Position numbers and translations under genes: made by a program
Part shown: piece by piece, positions 45,401-56,347 of the stretch
Position numbering within the stretch: the stretch's first letter is position 1
How the letters are laid out: each line of letters begins with the position of its first letter
Assembly (NCBI RefSeq): GCF_002575655.3
Contig: NC_053039.3
Coordinates: forward strand, 379,603,633 to 379,667,632
DNA from: Aegilops tauschii subsp. strangulata
Taxonomy: Eukaryota > Streptophyta > Magnoliopsida > Poales > Poaceae
DNA length: 64,000 nucleotides
Direction: 5' to 3'
Notes under the pieces: model-generated
Databases searched by the model: none
What the model was told of the DNA's origin: nothing
Seen by the model: only the letters and a program-made list of their open reading frames with translations

Positions 45401-48240
45401 TAGCTGGGACCCACCATGGTGGGAGGCTGACTTGTGGGCCTACTAAGTTGACTGGGACGGGGGCCTTTGTAAACTTTAGTCAATATGAACGATTCTAGCT
45501 CCAGTGACCGTACGATGTCCATCCAACGGCCGTAGTGCTTCTTCAACGTCTGGTCTTCTTGCTCCAGCCGCCCAAAGCAGCGCCGGTCGTGCCGCATGCT
45601 CCTGCCTCCCGTGGCCGGCTGTGCTACCGCGGAGGCCTCACCGCCCCCTACTATTCCCACCGCTGGCCAGGCCCTGCGGCGACGGCAGCCTCACACCGCA
45701 GTCGAACCAGTGAACCCTCGTACTCCTCTCCGCGTGGGCTTCCACTGCCGCGTCTTCCCCGGCTCCACGTCGTCCCCTTCCTAGGCCTCGTCGTCGTCCA
45801 CCGCCGTGGTGCTCTCCGCGCGGCGTGGTCAGCGTGGTCAAGGAACGACTTCCATCGGAAGAGTACTGTACGTGGAGAGGCTGGCAGCTGGGTCCACGGC
45901 CACAGCCCAGTTTTTTTGTGATTTGCCAAGTAAGTCGCTTTGTCAGGCCTGTTGGGCTGCAAATCTTTCAAGACGAGGAGAGCTTTCATTCGGCTGGCCG
46001 AGAAAATGGCCCATCAGTAATGAGAAATGGGTTGTACATTTTTAAAACACATCAAACCGGCAATTAGTTTCAAATATCTTTTTTTTCATTTCGAGATTTT
46101 AAATTACATTAATTTTATGCGTGGAGAATTTGTTGGATTTTATATTGATATACATTTATTTTTAAAATTAGTTTGAATGTGAGTCGAAATTTCGGGATTA
46201 AAAATAGTTCGGACCGCACCAAAATATGCAAAATTTCGTATAATTTTTTAACCGTTGCCACAATATGGGCTGTAATGCTAACAAAAAGAATATGGGCTCC
46301 AAAAAAACCTTAATAATTAGCAAATGGGCTGTAAATTATTAGAAATAATGGCAGATGGGTTGTATGCTGTTTTCCAAAGATTTGAGGCTTTCCTAAAAAA
46401 AGGGTTGACGCACAAGAAGTGACTGTTGGATGGCCATCCAACGGCCGTCATGCTTCTTCAATCTCTGCACTTCCTGCTCCAGCCGCTCAAACAAGCGCCA
46501 GCGGGACTGCCTGCTCCCTCCTCCCCGCGGCCGGCTCTGCTGCCGCGCAGTCCTCACCGCCCCACCATACTCCCATCGCTGGCCTAGCCATCCCTCTACT
46601 CACCCACACCTGCTGTTATTCTTCGGCGACAGCAGACGAACCAGTAAACCCTCGTACAGTCGTACTCCCCTCCGCGTGGGAAACAACTGCCGAGTCTTAC
46701 CTGCCTCTGTGTCGTTCCCTTCCTACGCCTCGCTGTCGTCCACCGTCCTGGTGCTCTCGGCGCGGCCTGGTCAACGTGGTCAATGACCAACATGCATCTG
46801 AAGTGGATTGTACGTGGAGAGGCCGACAGCTGGGTCCACGGTCGCACGCAAGGATATGCCTCCTTATTACGCACAAAATAATGATTCCTCCACCTGACAT
46901 CAGGGACCCACCAAAAGGGCCTCTGTATTTCGTGAAAAAACGTTACCGCCGCTGACAGCTCGGACCCACCAGCTATATCTTCGCACGCAAGGAAGTGCCT
47001 CCTTATTACGCACAAAAAAAAGAATACTCCCATCGCTGGCCTAGCCATCCCTCTACTCACCCACACCCGCTGTTATTCTCCGGCGATGGCAGACGAACCA
47101 GTAAACCCTCGTACAGTCGTACTCCCCTCCGCGTGGGAAACAACTGCCGAGTCTTCCCTGCCTCCGTGTCGTTCCCTTCCTAGGCCTCGCCGTCGTCCAC
47201 CGCCCTAGTGCTCTCGGCGCGGCCTGGTCAACGTGGTCAAGGACCGACATGCATCTGAAGTGAACTGTACGTGGAGAGGCCGACAGCTGGGTCCACGGCC
47301 CCACGCAGGGAAATGCCTCCTTATTACGCACAAAATAATGATTCCTCCACCTGACATGAGGGACCCACCGAAAGGGCCTCTGTATTTCGCGAAAAAACGT
47401 TACCGCCGCTGACAGCTTGGACCCACCAGCTATATCTTCGCACGCAAGGAAGTGCCTCCTTATTACGCACAAAAAATGAATACTCCCCCTGCTAGCTGGG
47501 ACCCACCATGGTGGGAGGCTGACTTGTGGGCCTACTAAGTTGACTGGGACGGGGGCCTTTGTCAACTTTAGTCAATATGAACGATTCTAGCTCCAGTGAC
47601 CGTACGACGTCCATCCAACGGCCGTAGTGCTTCTTCAACCTCTGGTCTTCTTGCTCCAGCCGCCCAAAGCAGCGCCGGTCGTGCCGCATGCTCCTGCCTC
47701 CCGTGGCCGGTTGTGCTGCCGCGGAGGCCTCACCGCCCCCTACTATTCCCACCGCTGGCCAGGCCCTGCGGTGACGACAACCTCACAACGCAGCCGAACC
47801 AGTGAACCCTCGTACTCCTCTCCGCGCGGGCTTCCACTGCCGCGTCTTCCCCGGCTCCCCGTCGTCCGCTTCTTAGGCCTCGCTGTCGTCCACCGCCCTG
47901 GTGCTCTCGGCGCGGCGTGGTCAACGTGGTCAAGGAACGACTTCCATCGGACGTGGACTGTACGTGGAGAGGCTGACAGCTGGGTCCACGGCCGCAGCAA
48001 GGAAGTGCCTCCTTATTACGCGGAAAATAATGATTCCTCCACCTGACAACTGGGACCCACCGGACGGGCCACTATATTTCGCGAAAAAAAGTTTCCCCCT
48101 GACTGCTGGGACCCACCAGCTACATCTTCGCACGCAAGGAAGTGCGTCCGGGCAAAAAAGAAAACAATTCGCCCCCCTGACTTCTGGGACCCACCAGCTA
48201 CATCTTCGCAGGCAAGGATGTGCCTGACAGTCGGGACCCA
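42409..48240 (+). repeat. Right-hand CACTA tandem array with ~1.64-kb higher-order unit
   Basis: ATCCAACGGCCGT..GCTTCTTCAA-type landmarks occur at about 42513, 43165, 43885, 44800, 45520, 46436 and 47612. Between them GACAGCTGGGACCCAC, GTGCCTCCTTATTACGC and CTGTACGTGGAGAGGC recur. Two kinds of unit alternate, giving a 1,638-bp higher-order repeat: CTAGCTGGGACCCACC.TGGTGGGAGG starts at about 43764, 45402 and 47489. The last period is about 450 bp longer because of a local duplication (46568 and 47027 share CTCCCATCGCTGGCCTAGCC). Near-identical 44275-44440 and 45910-46070 show the large duplication is recent. Frames that open across the array are repeat translations. Confidence 0.85.
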
Positions 48241-48480
48241 CCTGGTCGAAGCGTACGTAGCATTGTCATTCTGGTCGCGAACGTGTACGTACATACTGGT
48301 CGATGTAGAGGCGCGCACGTGTCGTAGTAGAGGCGCACACGTAGCATGTACACGTACGTACAGCGGCCAGTGTGCAAGAAAGAAAATACGGCCACGTACG
48401 TACATACGGACAGGGTCTCGAACGCCTACACGCGCATACGTACGGCCAGAGCTCGTGTACATGGCTGGGTCGGAACGGAG
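48241..48480 (+). repeat. CGTACGTA-rich stretch
   Basis: ACGTACGTA and CACACGTAG words recur throughout, for example 48250, 48283, 48352, 48395 and 48436. The region is rich in CG dinucleotides. No gene is supported. Confidence 0.5.
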
Positions 48481-48587
48481 AAACAGCATCGTCGTCGTGT
48501 TCATGGGGAGCCAACCGGCTGGGTCGGAATGGAATGCGTCGTCGTCTTCATCGGGAGGGCTTGGACGGAACAGCCGATGGAAACGAG

Positions 48588-48846
48588 GCCTGGCGTACCG
48601 CAGAACGGAGGAAACGGCCTTGTGTTCGACCGGCCACGTTTGAAACGGGATCTTGTTCATCGGGAGGGGTCTGGCGTACCGCAAAACGGAGGAAACGGAC
48701 CTCCTACGGTCGAAACGGGGGTCCTGTTGATCGGGAGGGGTGTGGCATACCGCAAAACGGAGGAAACGGACTTTTGTTGGAGCGCTACGGTCGAAACGAG
48801 GGGTCCTGTTCATCGGGAGGGGTGTGGCGTACCGCAAAACAGGACT
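48588..48846 (+). repeat. 71-84-bp tandem repeat
   Basis: TGGCGTACCGCA(A/G)AACGGAGG (or TGGCATACC) starts at about 48590, 48672, 48743 and 48827, each followed by CGGTCGAAAC-like words and CTGTTCATCGGGAGGGGT. The last unit is truncated. Confidence 0.85.
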
Positions 48847-48849
48847 CCA

Positions 48850-49275
48850 CGGGACACTGTTCATCTCCACCGTCGACCCCCTCCCGCCTCCACGGGCTAC
48901 TGTTCATCCACCGTCGACCTCCTCCAGCCTCCACCTGTGACTGTTCATCCATGGGCTCCTGTTCATCCAGCCTCCACCACGCGCTACTCCACCGGCTACT
49001 GTTCAACCAGCCCTCTCCACGGGCTCCTATTCAACCACCCCTCCACGGGCTACTGTTCATCCAGCCATGCACCGTCTACTGTTCATTCTGCCCTCCACGG
49101 GGTGGTCCTGTTCATCCTGCCCTCCACAGGGTCCTGTTCATCCAGCCCCAACCGGCTCGATCGATCGGGGTCCTGTTCATCCAGAGGCAAGACCACGGGG
49201 TCCTGTTCATCCACCACCACCGGGAACTGTTCATCCAAACCCCCCAGGAACGCTCACAGTTCATCCAGAGGCAGC
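48850..49275 (+). repeat. Short-period CTGTTCATCCA array
   Basis: (A/C)CTGTTCATCCA or a near variant occurs about 16-17 times with spacings of roughly 18-42 bases, alternating with CTCCACGGG(C/T) words. The array seems to derive from the end of the 71-84-bp unit just before it. Long open frames on both strands are a by-product. Confidence 0.85.
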
Positions 49276-49284
49276 ATCGATCGG

Positions 49285-49445
49285 CTTCAGTTAGCAGCAG
49301 TAGCGAAGGAATCGCTCGATCGGGTTCAGTTAACAGCCATCGATCAATCGCTCGGGTTCAGTAACGTGTAGCCTGCAGTGCAATCACTCGGGTTCAGTTA
49401 GAGCCCAACGCCTCGCTCGGGTTCAGTTAGAGCCAACGCCTCGCA
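49285..49445 (+). repeat. CTCGGGTTCAGTTAG array
   Basis: CG(C/A)TC(G/A).TCGGGTTCAGTTA-like words recur about five times (49315, 49350, 49387, 49418 and a variant near 49282), with AGCC(C)AACGCCTCGC shared by the last two. Confidence 0.75.
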
Positions 49446-49744
49446 CACACGCGCGTACGTGTATGAGAGAAATGCGCATCGCTCGGTCCCCGACCTCCCA
49501 CCATAACCGGGAATTCCCCGAAATTTTCCTCGCCCTCGCTTCTACCACGGTTTTTTCCGTCATGGATGGCCCAAAGAATGTCATGCAGCTGCGTCTCCGG
49601 CCCGCCCAGGACGAAAAGCCCATTTTCTGTCATGATTTTTTGTCATAGAAGTAGGAGCCCACCACATCTATGATGATATCGGGTTTTGTCACAATTATCG
49701 TCATAGAAGTGTCATATGTATGACAGAAAAAAATTCGTTCGGCC
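49446..49744 (+). repeat. CACTA right subterminal region
   Basis: This is non-coding. GTCATAGAAGT occurs at about 49641 and 49700, matching the motif near the left end, with TGTCATG and ATGACAGAAAA words around. TTTTCCGTCATGGATGGCCC near 49550 repeats the style of the left end. Confidence 0.6.
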
Positions 49745-49777
49745 CAAAATGTCACGGATGTCTCTTTTTTTGTAGTG
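49745..49777 (-). repeat. CACTA right terminal inverted repeat
   Basis: Reverse-complemented, this end reads CACTACAAAAAAAGAGACAT followed by CCGTGACATT. It is followed by the TTG target duplicate (49778-49780). Confidence 0.92.
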
Positions 49778-49780
49778 TTG

Positions 49781-50580
49781 GGAATCTATGCATAGGGGTT
49801 TGCACACGTTTTCGTCTTGACTCTCCAGTAGAAACTTTGGGGCACTCTTTGAAGTTCTTTGTGTTGCTTGAATAGATGAATCGAAGATTGTGTGATGCAT
49901 ATCGTATAATCATACCCACGGATACTTGAGGTGACATTGGAGTATCTAGGTGGCATTAGGGTTTTGGTTGATTTGTGTCTTAAGGTGTTATTTTACTACA
50001 AACTCTAGGGATGTTTGTGACACTTATAGGAATAGCCCAATGGATTGATCGGAAAGAATAACTTTGAGGTGGTTTCGTACCCTACAATAATCTCTTCGTT
50101 TGTTCTTCGCTATTAGTGACTTTGGAGTGACTCTTTGTTGCACGTTGAGGGATTGTTATATGATCCAGTTATGTTATTATTGTTGAGAGAACTTGCACTA
50201 GTGAAAGTATGAACCCTAGGCCTTGTTTCCTAGCATTGCAATACCATTTACGCTCACTTTTACCACTTGCTACCTTGCTGCTTTTATATTTTCAGATTAC
50301 AAAAACCTATATCTAGCATCCATATTGCACGTGTATCACCATCTCTCGCCGAACTAGTGCACCTATACAATTTACCATTGTATTGGGTGTGTTGGGGACA
50401 CAAGAGACTCTTTGTTGTTTGGTTGCAGGGTTGCTTGAGAGAGACCATCTTCATCCTACGCTTCCCACGGATTGATAAACCTTAGGTCATCCACTTGAGG
50501 GAAATTTGCTACTGTCCTACAAACCTCTGCACTTGGAGGCCAACAACGTCTATAAGAAGAAGGCTGTGTAGTAGACATCG
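49781..50580 (+). mobile_element. 5' LTR, right part
   Basis: This continues the LTR from GGAATCTATGCATAGG, collinear with 55362-56069, and runs about 95 bases beyond the point where the 3' copy is cut. It ends TAGTAGACATCG about ten bases before the primer binding site; the last base may be a mutated A of the usual ATCA end. Confidence 0.88.
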
Positions 50581-50590
50581 AGCTCTTTTC

Positions 50591-50608
50591 TGGCGCCGTT
50601 GCCGGGGA
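50591..50608 (+). other. Primer binding site
   Basis: TGGCGCCGTTGCCGGGGA lies about ten bases after the LTR. As I recall, it is complementary to the 3' end of plant tRNA-Asp, which is common for Triticeae gypsy elements. Confidence 0.75.
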
Positions 50609-50705
50609 GGTTAGTGCTTGAAGGTATATCTTTAGATCTTGCAATAGAATCCTTTTGTTTCTTGTTTTATCACTAGTTTAGTCTATAAAAGAAAACTACA
50701 AAAAA

Positions 50706-51454
50706 ATGGAATTGAGGTTGCCTCATATGCTTCATCGTTTTAATGTCTTTCGTGAAAATGATGGAAAGGAAAATTGTGCCCAAGTGCTAGAAGAAGAATG
50801 CATTAGAATGTTTGGCACTAAATCTTTGTATGATGAGCATGATTGCAATGTTATTAGTATGAATTCCTTAAATATCCATGATGCTAATGATATGGAAAGC
50901 CACAAGCTTGGGGATGCTATGTTTGATGAAGATGATATTTTTAGCCCCCAAAGTTTTGATGAGAAAATATATTATGATGATAGCATGCCTCCTATTTATG
51001 ATGATTATATTGATGAAAGTGGGTTTGGAAGAGTGTCAACTTTAGGAAGTAATGATCCCACTATTTTGGAGGGTGTTTAATCTTATTGTGATAATTATGA
51101 AAGTGGATTTGGAAAGGTCATGACTTTATTTAGTGATGAATCCACTATTTCGAAAGAGGTTCCAATTGATTATGATAAAAAGTTGCTATTTATGATGATT
51201 ATTGTGATGGCATGTATGCTATAAAGATTAATGATAACCATGAAACTTGTCATCTTGATTTTAATTTTCAATTGGATTATGCCTCACATGATAGTTATTT
51301 TGTTGAGTTTGCTCCCACTACTATTCATGAGAAGAAATTTGCTTATGTGGAGAGTAATAAAAATTCTATGCTTGTGCATCATGAAAATAGTGCTTTATGT
51401 GATAGTTATATTGTTGAATTAATTCATGATGCTACTGAAAATTATTATGAGTGA
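50706..51454 (+). pseudogene. Decayed ORF of unknown function in the non-autonomous gypsy element
   Basis: ATG 50706 (MELRLPHMLHRFNVF) opens 124 codons to TAA 51078-51080. The same frame continues with a second copy of its last motif (DESGFGRVSTL, then YESGFGKVMTL). A shift at about 51185 leads into a further frame that ends at TGA 51452-51454 with HDSYFVEFAPTTIHEKK. The protein would be about 245 residues, acidic, with Asp/Tyr-rich stretches and no gag, protease or polymerase motif. It is placed directly after the primer binding site, where gag would be. Confidence 0.55.
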
Positions 51455-54400
51455 GGAATATATGCTTGTAGTAATTGCAATAATATCAAGTTTCCTCTCT
51501 ATGTGTTGAAAATCTTGAAGTTATGCTTGTTTTGCCTTCCTATGCTGGTTGATTATTGTTCCCATAAGTTGTTTGCTCATAAAATCCCAATGCATGGGAA
51601 GTGGGTTAGACTTAAATGTGATAGTCATATTCTTCATGATGCTCCCGCTATGTTTCAATTCTTATCTTTTATACGAGCATCATTGAAATCATCATGCCTA
51701 GCTAAAAAGGCATCAAAGAAAAGCGCTTGTTGGGAGACAACCCAATATTTACCTTTACTTTTTTTTGTGTGTCCACATGATCATGCTACTGTATTAATAT
51801 TTGTTTATAGATTTTGTTTCAATAAAGTGCCAAGTAAGACCTTTAGGATAGCTTACGGTGATAGTTGTGTTGATCCTGCTGAAAATCAGAAACTTTTGCG
51901 CCCAGTAAATTAGTTTTGATAATTCACAGAAACGTTCTTTTGATCTGATTATTTTTGCTCTGGATTGGTACACAAATTTCTCAGCTTTTCCTAATTTGGT
52001 AGGATTTTTGGAGTTACAGAAGTATTCGAGAGTTACAGATTACTACAAACTGTTCTGTTTTTCATAGATTCTGTTTTCTATGTGTTGTTTGCTTATTTTG
52101 ATGAATCAATGAGTAGTATCGGAGGGTATGAACCATAGAGAAGTTGGAATACAGTAGATATTACACCAATATGAATTTAGAATGAGTTCACAACAGTACC
52201 TAAGTGGTGATTTATTTTCTTATACTAACGGAGCTTACGAGTTTTCTGTTAAGTTTTGTGTTGTGAAGTTTTCAAGTTTTGGGTAAAGATTCGATGGACT
52301 ATGGAATAAGGAGTGGCAAGAGCCTAAGCTTGGGGATGCCCAAGGCACCCCAAGGTAATATTCAAGTACAACCAAGAGCCTAAGCTTGGGGATGCCCCGG
52401 ATGGCATCCCCTCTTTCGTCTTCGTTCATCGGTAACCTTACTTGGAGCTATATTTTTATTCACCACATGATATGTGTTTTGCTTGGAGCGTCATTTTATT
52501 TTATTTTGTTTTGCTTGCTGTTTGAATAAAATCCCAATATCTGAAATTCTAAAATGTTAGAGAGTCTTCACATAGTTACATAATTATTCGACTACTCATT
52601 GATCTTCACTTATATCTTTTGGAGTAGTTTGTCAGTTGCTCTAGTACTTCACTTATATCTTTTAGAGCACGACAGTAGTTTTATTTTGAAGAAATAGATG
52701 AACTCTCATGCTTCACTTATATTATTTTGAGTGTCTTAAACAGCATGGTAATTTGCTTGGGTTATAAACCTAGTCCTAGTGATGGGTATCCAAGAGAGAT
52801 ATAATAAAAACTTTCATATGAAGTGCATTGGATACTATGAGAAGTTTGATTCCTTATGATTGTTTTGAGATATGAAGATGGTGATATTAGAGTCATGCTA
52901 GTTGAGTAGTTGTGAATTTGAGAGATACTTGTGTTAAAGTTTGTGATTCCCGTAGCATGCACGTATGGTGAACCGTTATGTGATGAAGTCAGAGCATGAT
53001 TTTATTTTTTGATTGTCTTCCTTATGAGTGGCGGTCGGGGACGAGCGATGGTCTTTTCCTACCAATCTATCCCCCTAGGAGCATGCGCGTAGTACTTCGT
53101 TTCGATAACTAATAGATTTTTGCAATAAGTATATGAGTTCTTTATGACTAATGTTGAGTCCATGGATTATACGCACTCTCACCCTTCCACCATTGCTTGC
53201 CTCTCTAGTACCGCGCAACTTTCGCCGGTACCATACACCCACCATATACCTTCACTAAAACAGCCACCATACCTACCTATTATGGCATTTCCATAACCAT
53301 TCCGAGATATATTGCCATACAACTTTCCGCCGTTCGGTTTATTATGACACGCATCATTATTGTCATATTGCTTTGCATGATCATGTAGTTGACATCGTAT
53401 TTGTGGCAAAGCCACCGTTCATAATTCTTTCATACATGTCACTCTTGATTCATTGCACTTCCTGGTACACCGCCGAAGGCATTCATATAGAGTCATATTT
53501 TGTTCTAAGTATCGAGTTCTAATTCTTGAGCTGTAAGTAAATAAAAGTGTGATGATCTTCATTATTAGAGCATTGTCCCATGTGAGGAAAGTATGATGGA
53601 GACTATGATTCCCCCACAAGTCGGGATGAGACTCCGGACGAAAAATTAAAAAAAGAGAAAAAAAGAGGCCAGAAAAAAGGAGAAGGCCCAAAAAACAAAA
53701 AAATTGAGAGAAAAAGAGAGAAGGGGCAATGCTACTATCCTTTTACCACACTTGTGCTTCAAAGTAGCACCATGATCTTCATGATAGAGAGTCTCCTATG
53801 TTGTCACTTTCATATACTAGTGGGAATTTTTCATTATAAAACTTGGCTTGTATATTCCAATGATGGGCTTCCTCAAATTGCCCTAGGTCTTCGTGAGCAA
53901 GTGAGTTGGATGCACACCCACTTAGTTTCTTTTTGAGCTTTCATACACTTATAGCTCTAGTGCATCCGTTGCATGGCAATCCCTACTCACTCACGTTGAT
54001 ATCTATTGATGGGAAACTTCATAGCCCGTTGATACACCTAGTTGATGTGAGACTATCTTCGCCCTTTTTGTCTTCTCCACAACCACCATTCTATTCCACC
54101 TATAGTGCTATGTACATGGCTCACACTCATGTATTGCGTGAAGATTGAAAAAGTTTGAGAACATCAAAAGTATGAAACAATTGCTTGGCTTGCCATCGGG
54201 GTTGTGCATGATTTAAATATTTTGTGTGATGAAGATAGAGCATAGCCAGACTACATGATTTTGTAGGGATAGCTTGCTTTGGCCATGTTATTTTGAGAAG
54301 ACATGATTGCTTTATTAGTATGCTTGAAGTATTATTGTTTTTATGTCAATATTAAACTTTTGTTTTGAATCTTATGGATCTGAATATTCTTGCCACAATA

Positions 54401-54490
54401 GAGAACATTACATTTATAAATATGTTAGGTAGCATTCCACATCAAAAATTCTGTTTTTATCATATACCTGCTCGAGGACGAGCAGGAATT
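51455..54490. other. Non-coding internal region of the gypsy element
   Basis: AGCCTAAGCTTGGGGATGCC is repeated at about 52321 and 52377, resembling the polypurine junction before the 3' LTR. A purine-rich tract lies at 53640-53730. The open frames are short and without recognisable motifs. A plausible transcript tail region; no gene called. Confidence 0.6.
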
Positions 54491-54505
54491 AAGCTTGGGG
54501 ATGCT
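54491..54505 (+). other. Polypurine tract
   Basis: AAGCTTGGGGATGCT immediately precedes the TGATACGTCTCC of the 3' LTR, the place where plus-strand DNA synthesis is primed. Confidence 0.75.
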
Positions 54506-56069
54506 TGATACGTCTCCAACGTATCTATAATTTTTGATTGTTCCATGCTATTATATTATCCATCTTGGATGTTTTATATGCTATTTTATATGATTTTTGG
54601 GACTAACATATTAATCTAGAGCCCGATGCAAGTTTCTATTTTTTCCTTGTTTTTGAGTTTTACAAAAAAGGAATACGAAACGGAGTCCAATTGACGTGCC
54701 AATTATTGATGATTCTTTATGGACCAAAAGAAGCCTCCGGAGTAAAAGAGTTGGGCCAGAAGAGTCCTGAGCAATCCACGAGGGTGGAGGGCGCGCTCTA
54801 CCCCCTGGGCGCGCCCCCTATCTCGTGGATGACTCGGAGACCCCCCTGACGTGAGACCGACGCCAAAAATTCCTATAAATACAGAAACCCCCAGAAAGAA
54901 ACCTAGATCGGGAGTTCCACCGCCGCAAGCCTCTGTAGCCACCAAAAACCAATCGGGACCCTGTTCCGGCACCCTGCCGGAGGGGGAGAACCATCACCGG
55001 TGGCCATATTCATCATCCTGGCGCTCTCCCTGACGTGGAGGGAGTAGTTCACCCTCGGGGCTGAGGGTATGTACCAATAGCTATGTGTTTGATCTCTCTC
55101 TCTCTCGTGTTCTTGATATGGCACGATCTTGATGTATCGCAAGCTTTGCTATTATAGTTGGATCTTATGATGCTTCTCCCCTCTATATTCTTGTAATGGA
55201 TTGAGTTTTCCCTTTGAAGTTATCTTATCGGATTGAGTCTTTAAGGATTTGAGAACACTTGATGTATGTCTTGTGTGGGATACCCGTGGTGACAATGGGG
55301 TATTCTATTGATTCACTTGATGTATGTCTTGGTGATCAACTTGCGGGTTCCGTGACCTTGGGAATCCATGCATAGGGGTTGGCACACGTTTTCGTCTTGA
55401 CTCTCCGGTAGAAACTTTGGGGCTCTTTGAAGTTCTTTGTGTTGGTTGAATAGATGAATCTGAGATTGTGTGATGCATATCGTATAATCATACCCACGGA
55501 TACTTTAGGTGACATTGGAGTATCTAGGTGACATTAGGGATTTGGTTGATTTGTGTCTTAAGGTGTTATTTTACTATGAACTCTAGGGTTGTTTGTGACA
55601 CTTACAGGAATAGCCGAATGGATTGATCGGAAAGAATAACTTTGAGGTGGTTTCGTACCCTACAATAATCTCTTAGTTTGTTCTCCGCTATTAGTGACTT
55701 TGGAGTGACTCTTTGTTGCACGTTGAGGGGTTGTTATATGATCCAATTATGTTATTATTGTTGAGAGAACTTGCACTAGTGAAAGTATGAACCCTAGGCC
55801 TTGTTTCCTAGCATTGCAATACCGTTTACGCTCACTTTTAAAACTTGCTACCTTGCTATTTTTATATTTTCATATTACAGAAACCTATATCTACCATCCA
55901 TATTCCACTTGTATCACCATCTCTTCGCCGAACTAGTGCACCTATACAATTTACCATTGTATTGGGTGTGTTGGGGACACAAGAGACTCTTTGTTATTTG
56001 GTTGCAGGGTTGCTTGAGAGAGACCATCTTCATCCTACGCCTCCCGCAGATTGATAAACCTTAGGCCAT
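54506..56069 (+). mobile_element. 3' LTR, truncated by a later insertion
   Basis: It matches the 5' LTR from its first base to GATAAACCTTAGG. At 56069 it stops where the next element's TGTCATGCCC begins. It lacks the final ~95 bases, which should lie beyond that element outside the window. It holds the uninterrupted GTGACCTTGGGAATC that proves the CACTA insertion site. A TATA box is at 54871-54881. Confidence 0.9.
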
Positions 56070-56347
56070 TGTCATGCCCAAGATGCGACCCTATCCTAAA
56101 GGAACTCGAAGGTCCCACCAAGGATAGAAGCGCATCTTGAAGACGCTTTTGCAAGGTGGATATCATTACATCGTACCATTACATAATAGTTGGGGATACA
56201 TACAAAAGGCACAACCGCCCCAAAGAATACATCAACATACATGAGATCAACATCCGACTACGGATGACACATAAACAGAAACTCAAACGACATCCAGCCT
56301 GCTAGCCCAGGCTGCCGACCTGGAACCTATCCCCTGATCGAAGAAGA

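Larger units (their letters stand above)
3701..49777. mobile_element. Giant (46 kb) CACTA DNA transposon, no transposase seen
   Basis: The left end reads CACTACAAAAAAATACACTT and the right end, reverse-complemented, reads CACTACAAAAAAAGAGACAT; both then share TCCGTGA. The three bases TTG precede (3698-3700) and follow (49778-49780) the element, the 3-bp duplication expected of CACTA transposition. The flanking gypsy LTR is continuous across the insertion by comparison with the 3' LTR (GTGACCTTGGGAATC), which fixes both ends independently. Removing the nested Tat gypsy leaves about 32.2 kb. Subterminal copies of GTCATAGAAGTG-like motifs lie near both ends. No TNP2-type DDE transposase motif is visible, so it should depend on a transposase in trans. 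It carries several gene-like units and long tandem arrays. Confidence 0.88.
2827..56069 (+). mobile_element. Gypsy-type, apparently non-autonomous LTR element, split by a CACTA insertion
   Basis: The element consists of a 5' LTR (2827-3700 and 49781-50580), a primer binding site (50591-50608), about 3.9 kb of internal DNA, a polypurine tract (54491-54505) and a 3' LTR (54506-56069) cut short by another insertion. The two LTRs are clearly the same family: both start TGATACGTCTCCAAC, share the TATA region, the GGCACCCTGCCGGAGG block and the tail. The internal region has no gag, protease, reverse transcriptase or integrase motif and only one decayed unknown reading frame. It therefore looks like a non-autonomous family, possibly Sabrina-like (from memory, not checked). 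Without the CACTA insertion its length would be about 7.2 kb. Confidence 0.85.

Noticed and set aside
48016..49371. Long open frames of 280-340 codons on both strands
   Set aside because: They run through tandem arrays whose unit lengths and composition avoid stops; the translations are repeats of the array unit.
4147..49445. Arrays with regular spacing as CRISPR-like loci
   Set aside because: Spacers are not unique, the units are diverged transposon repeats, no cas genes are present and the sequence is a plant genome.
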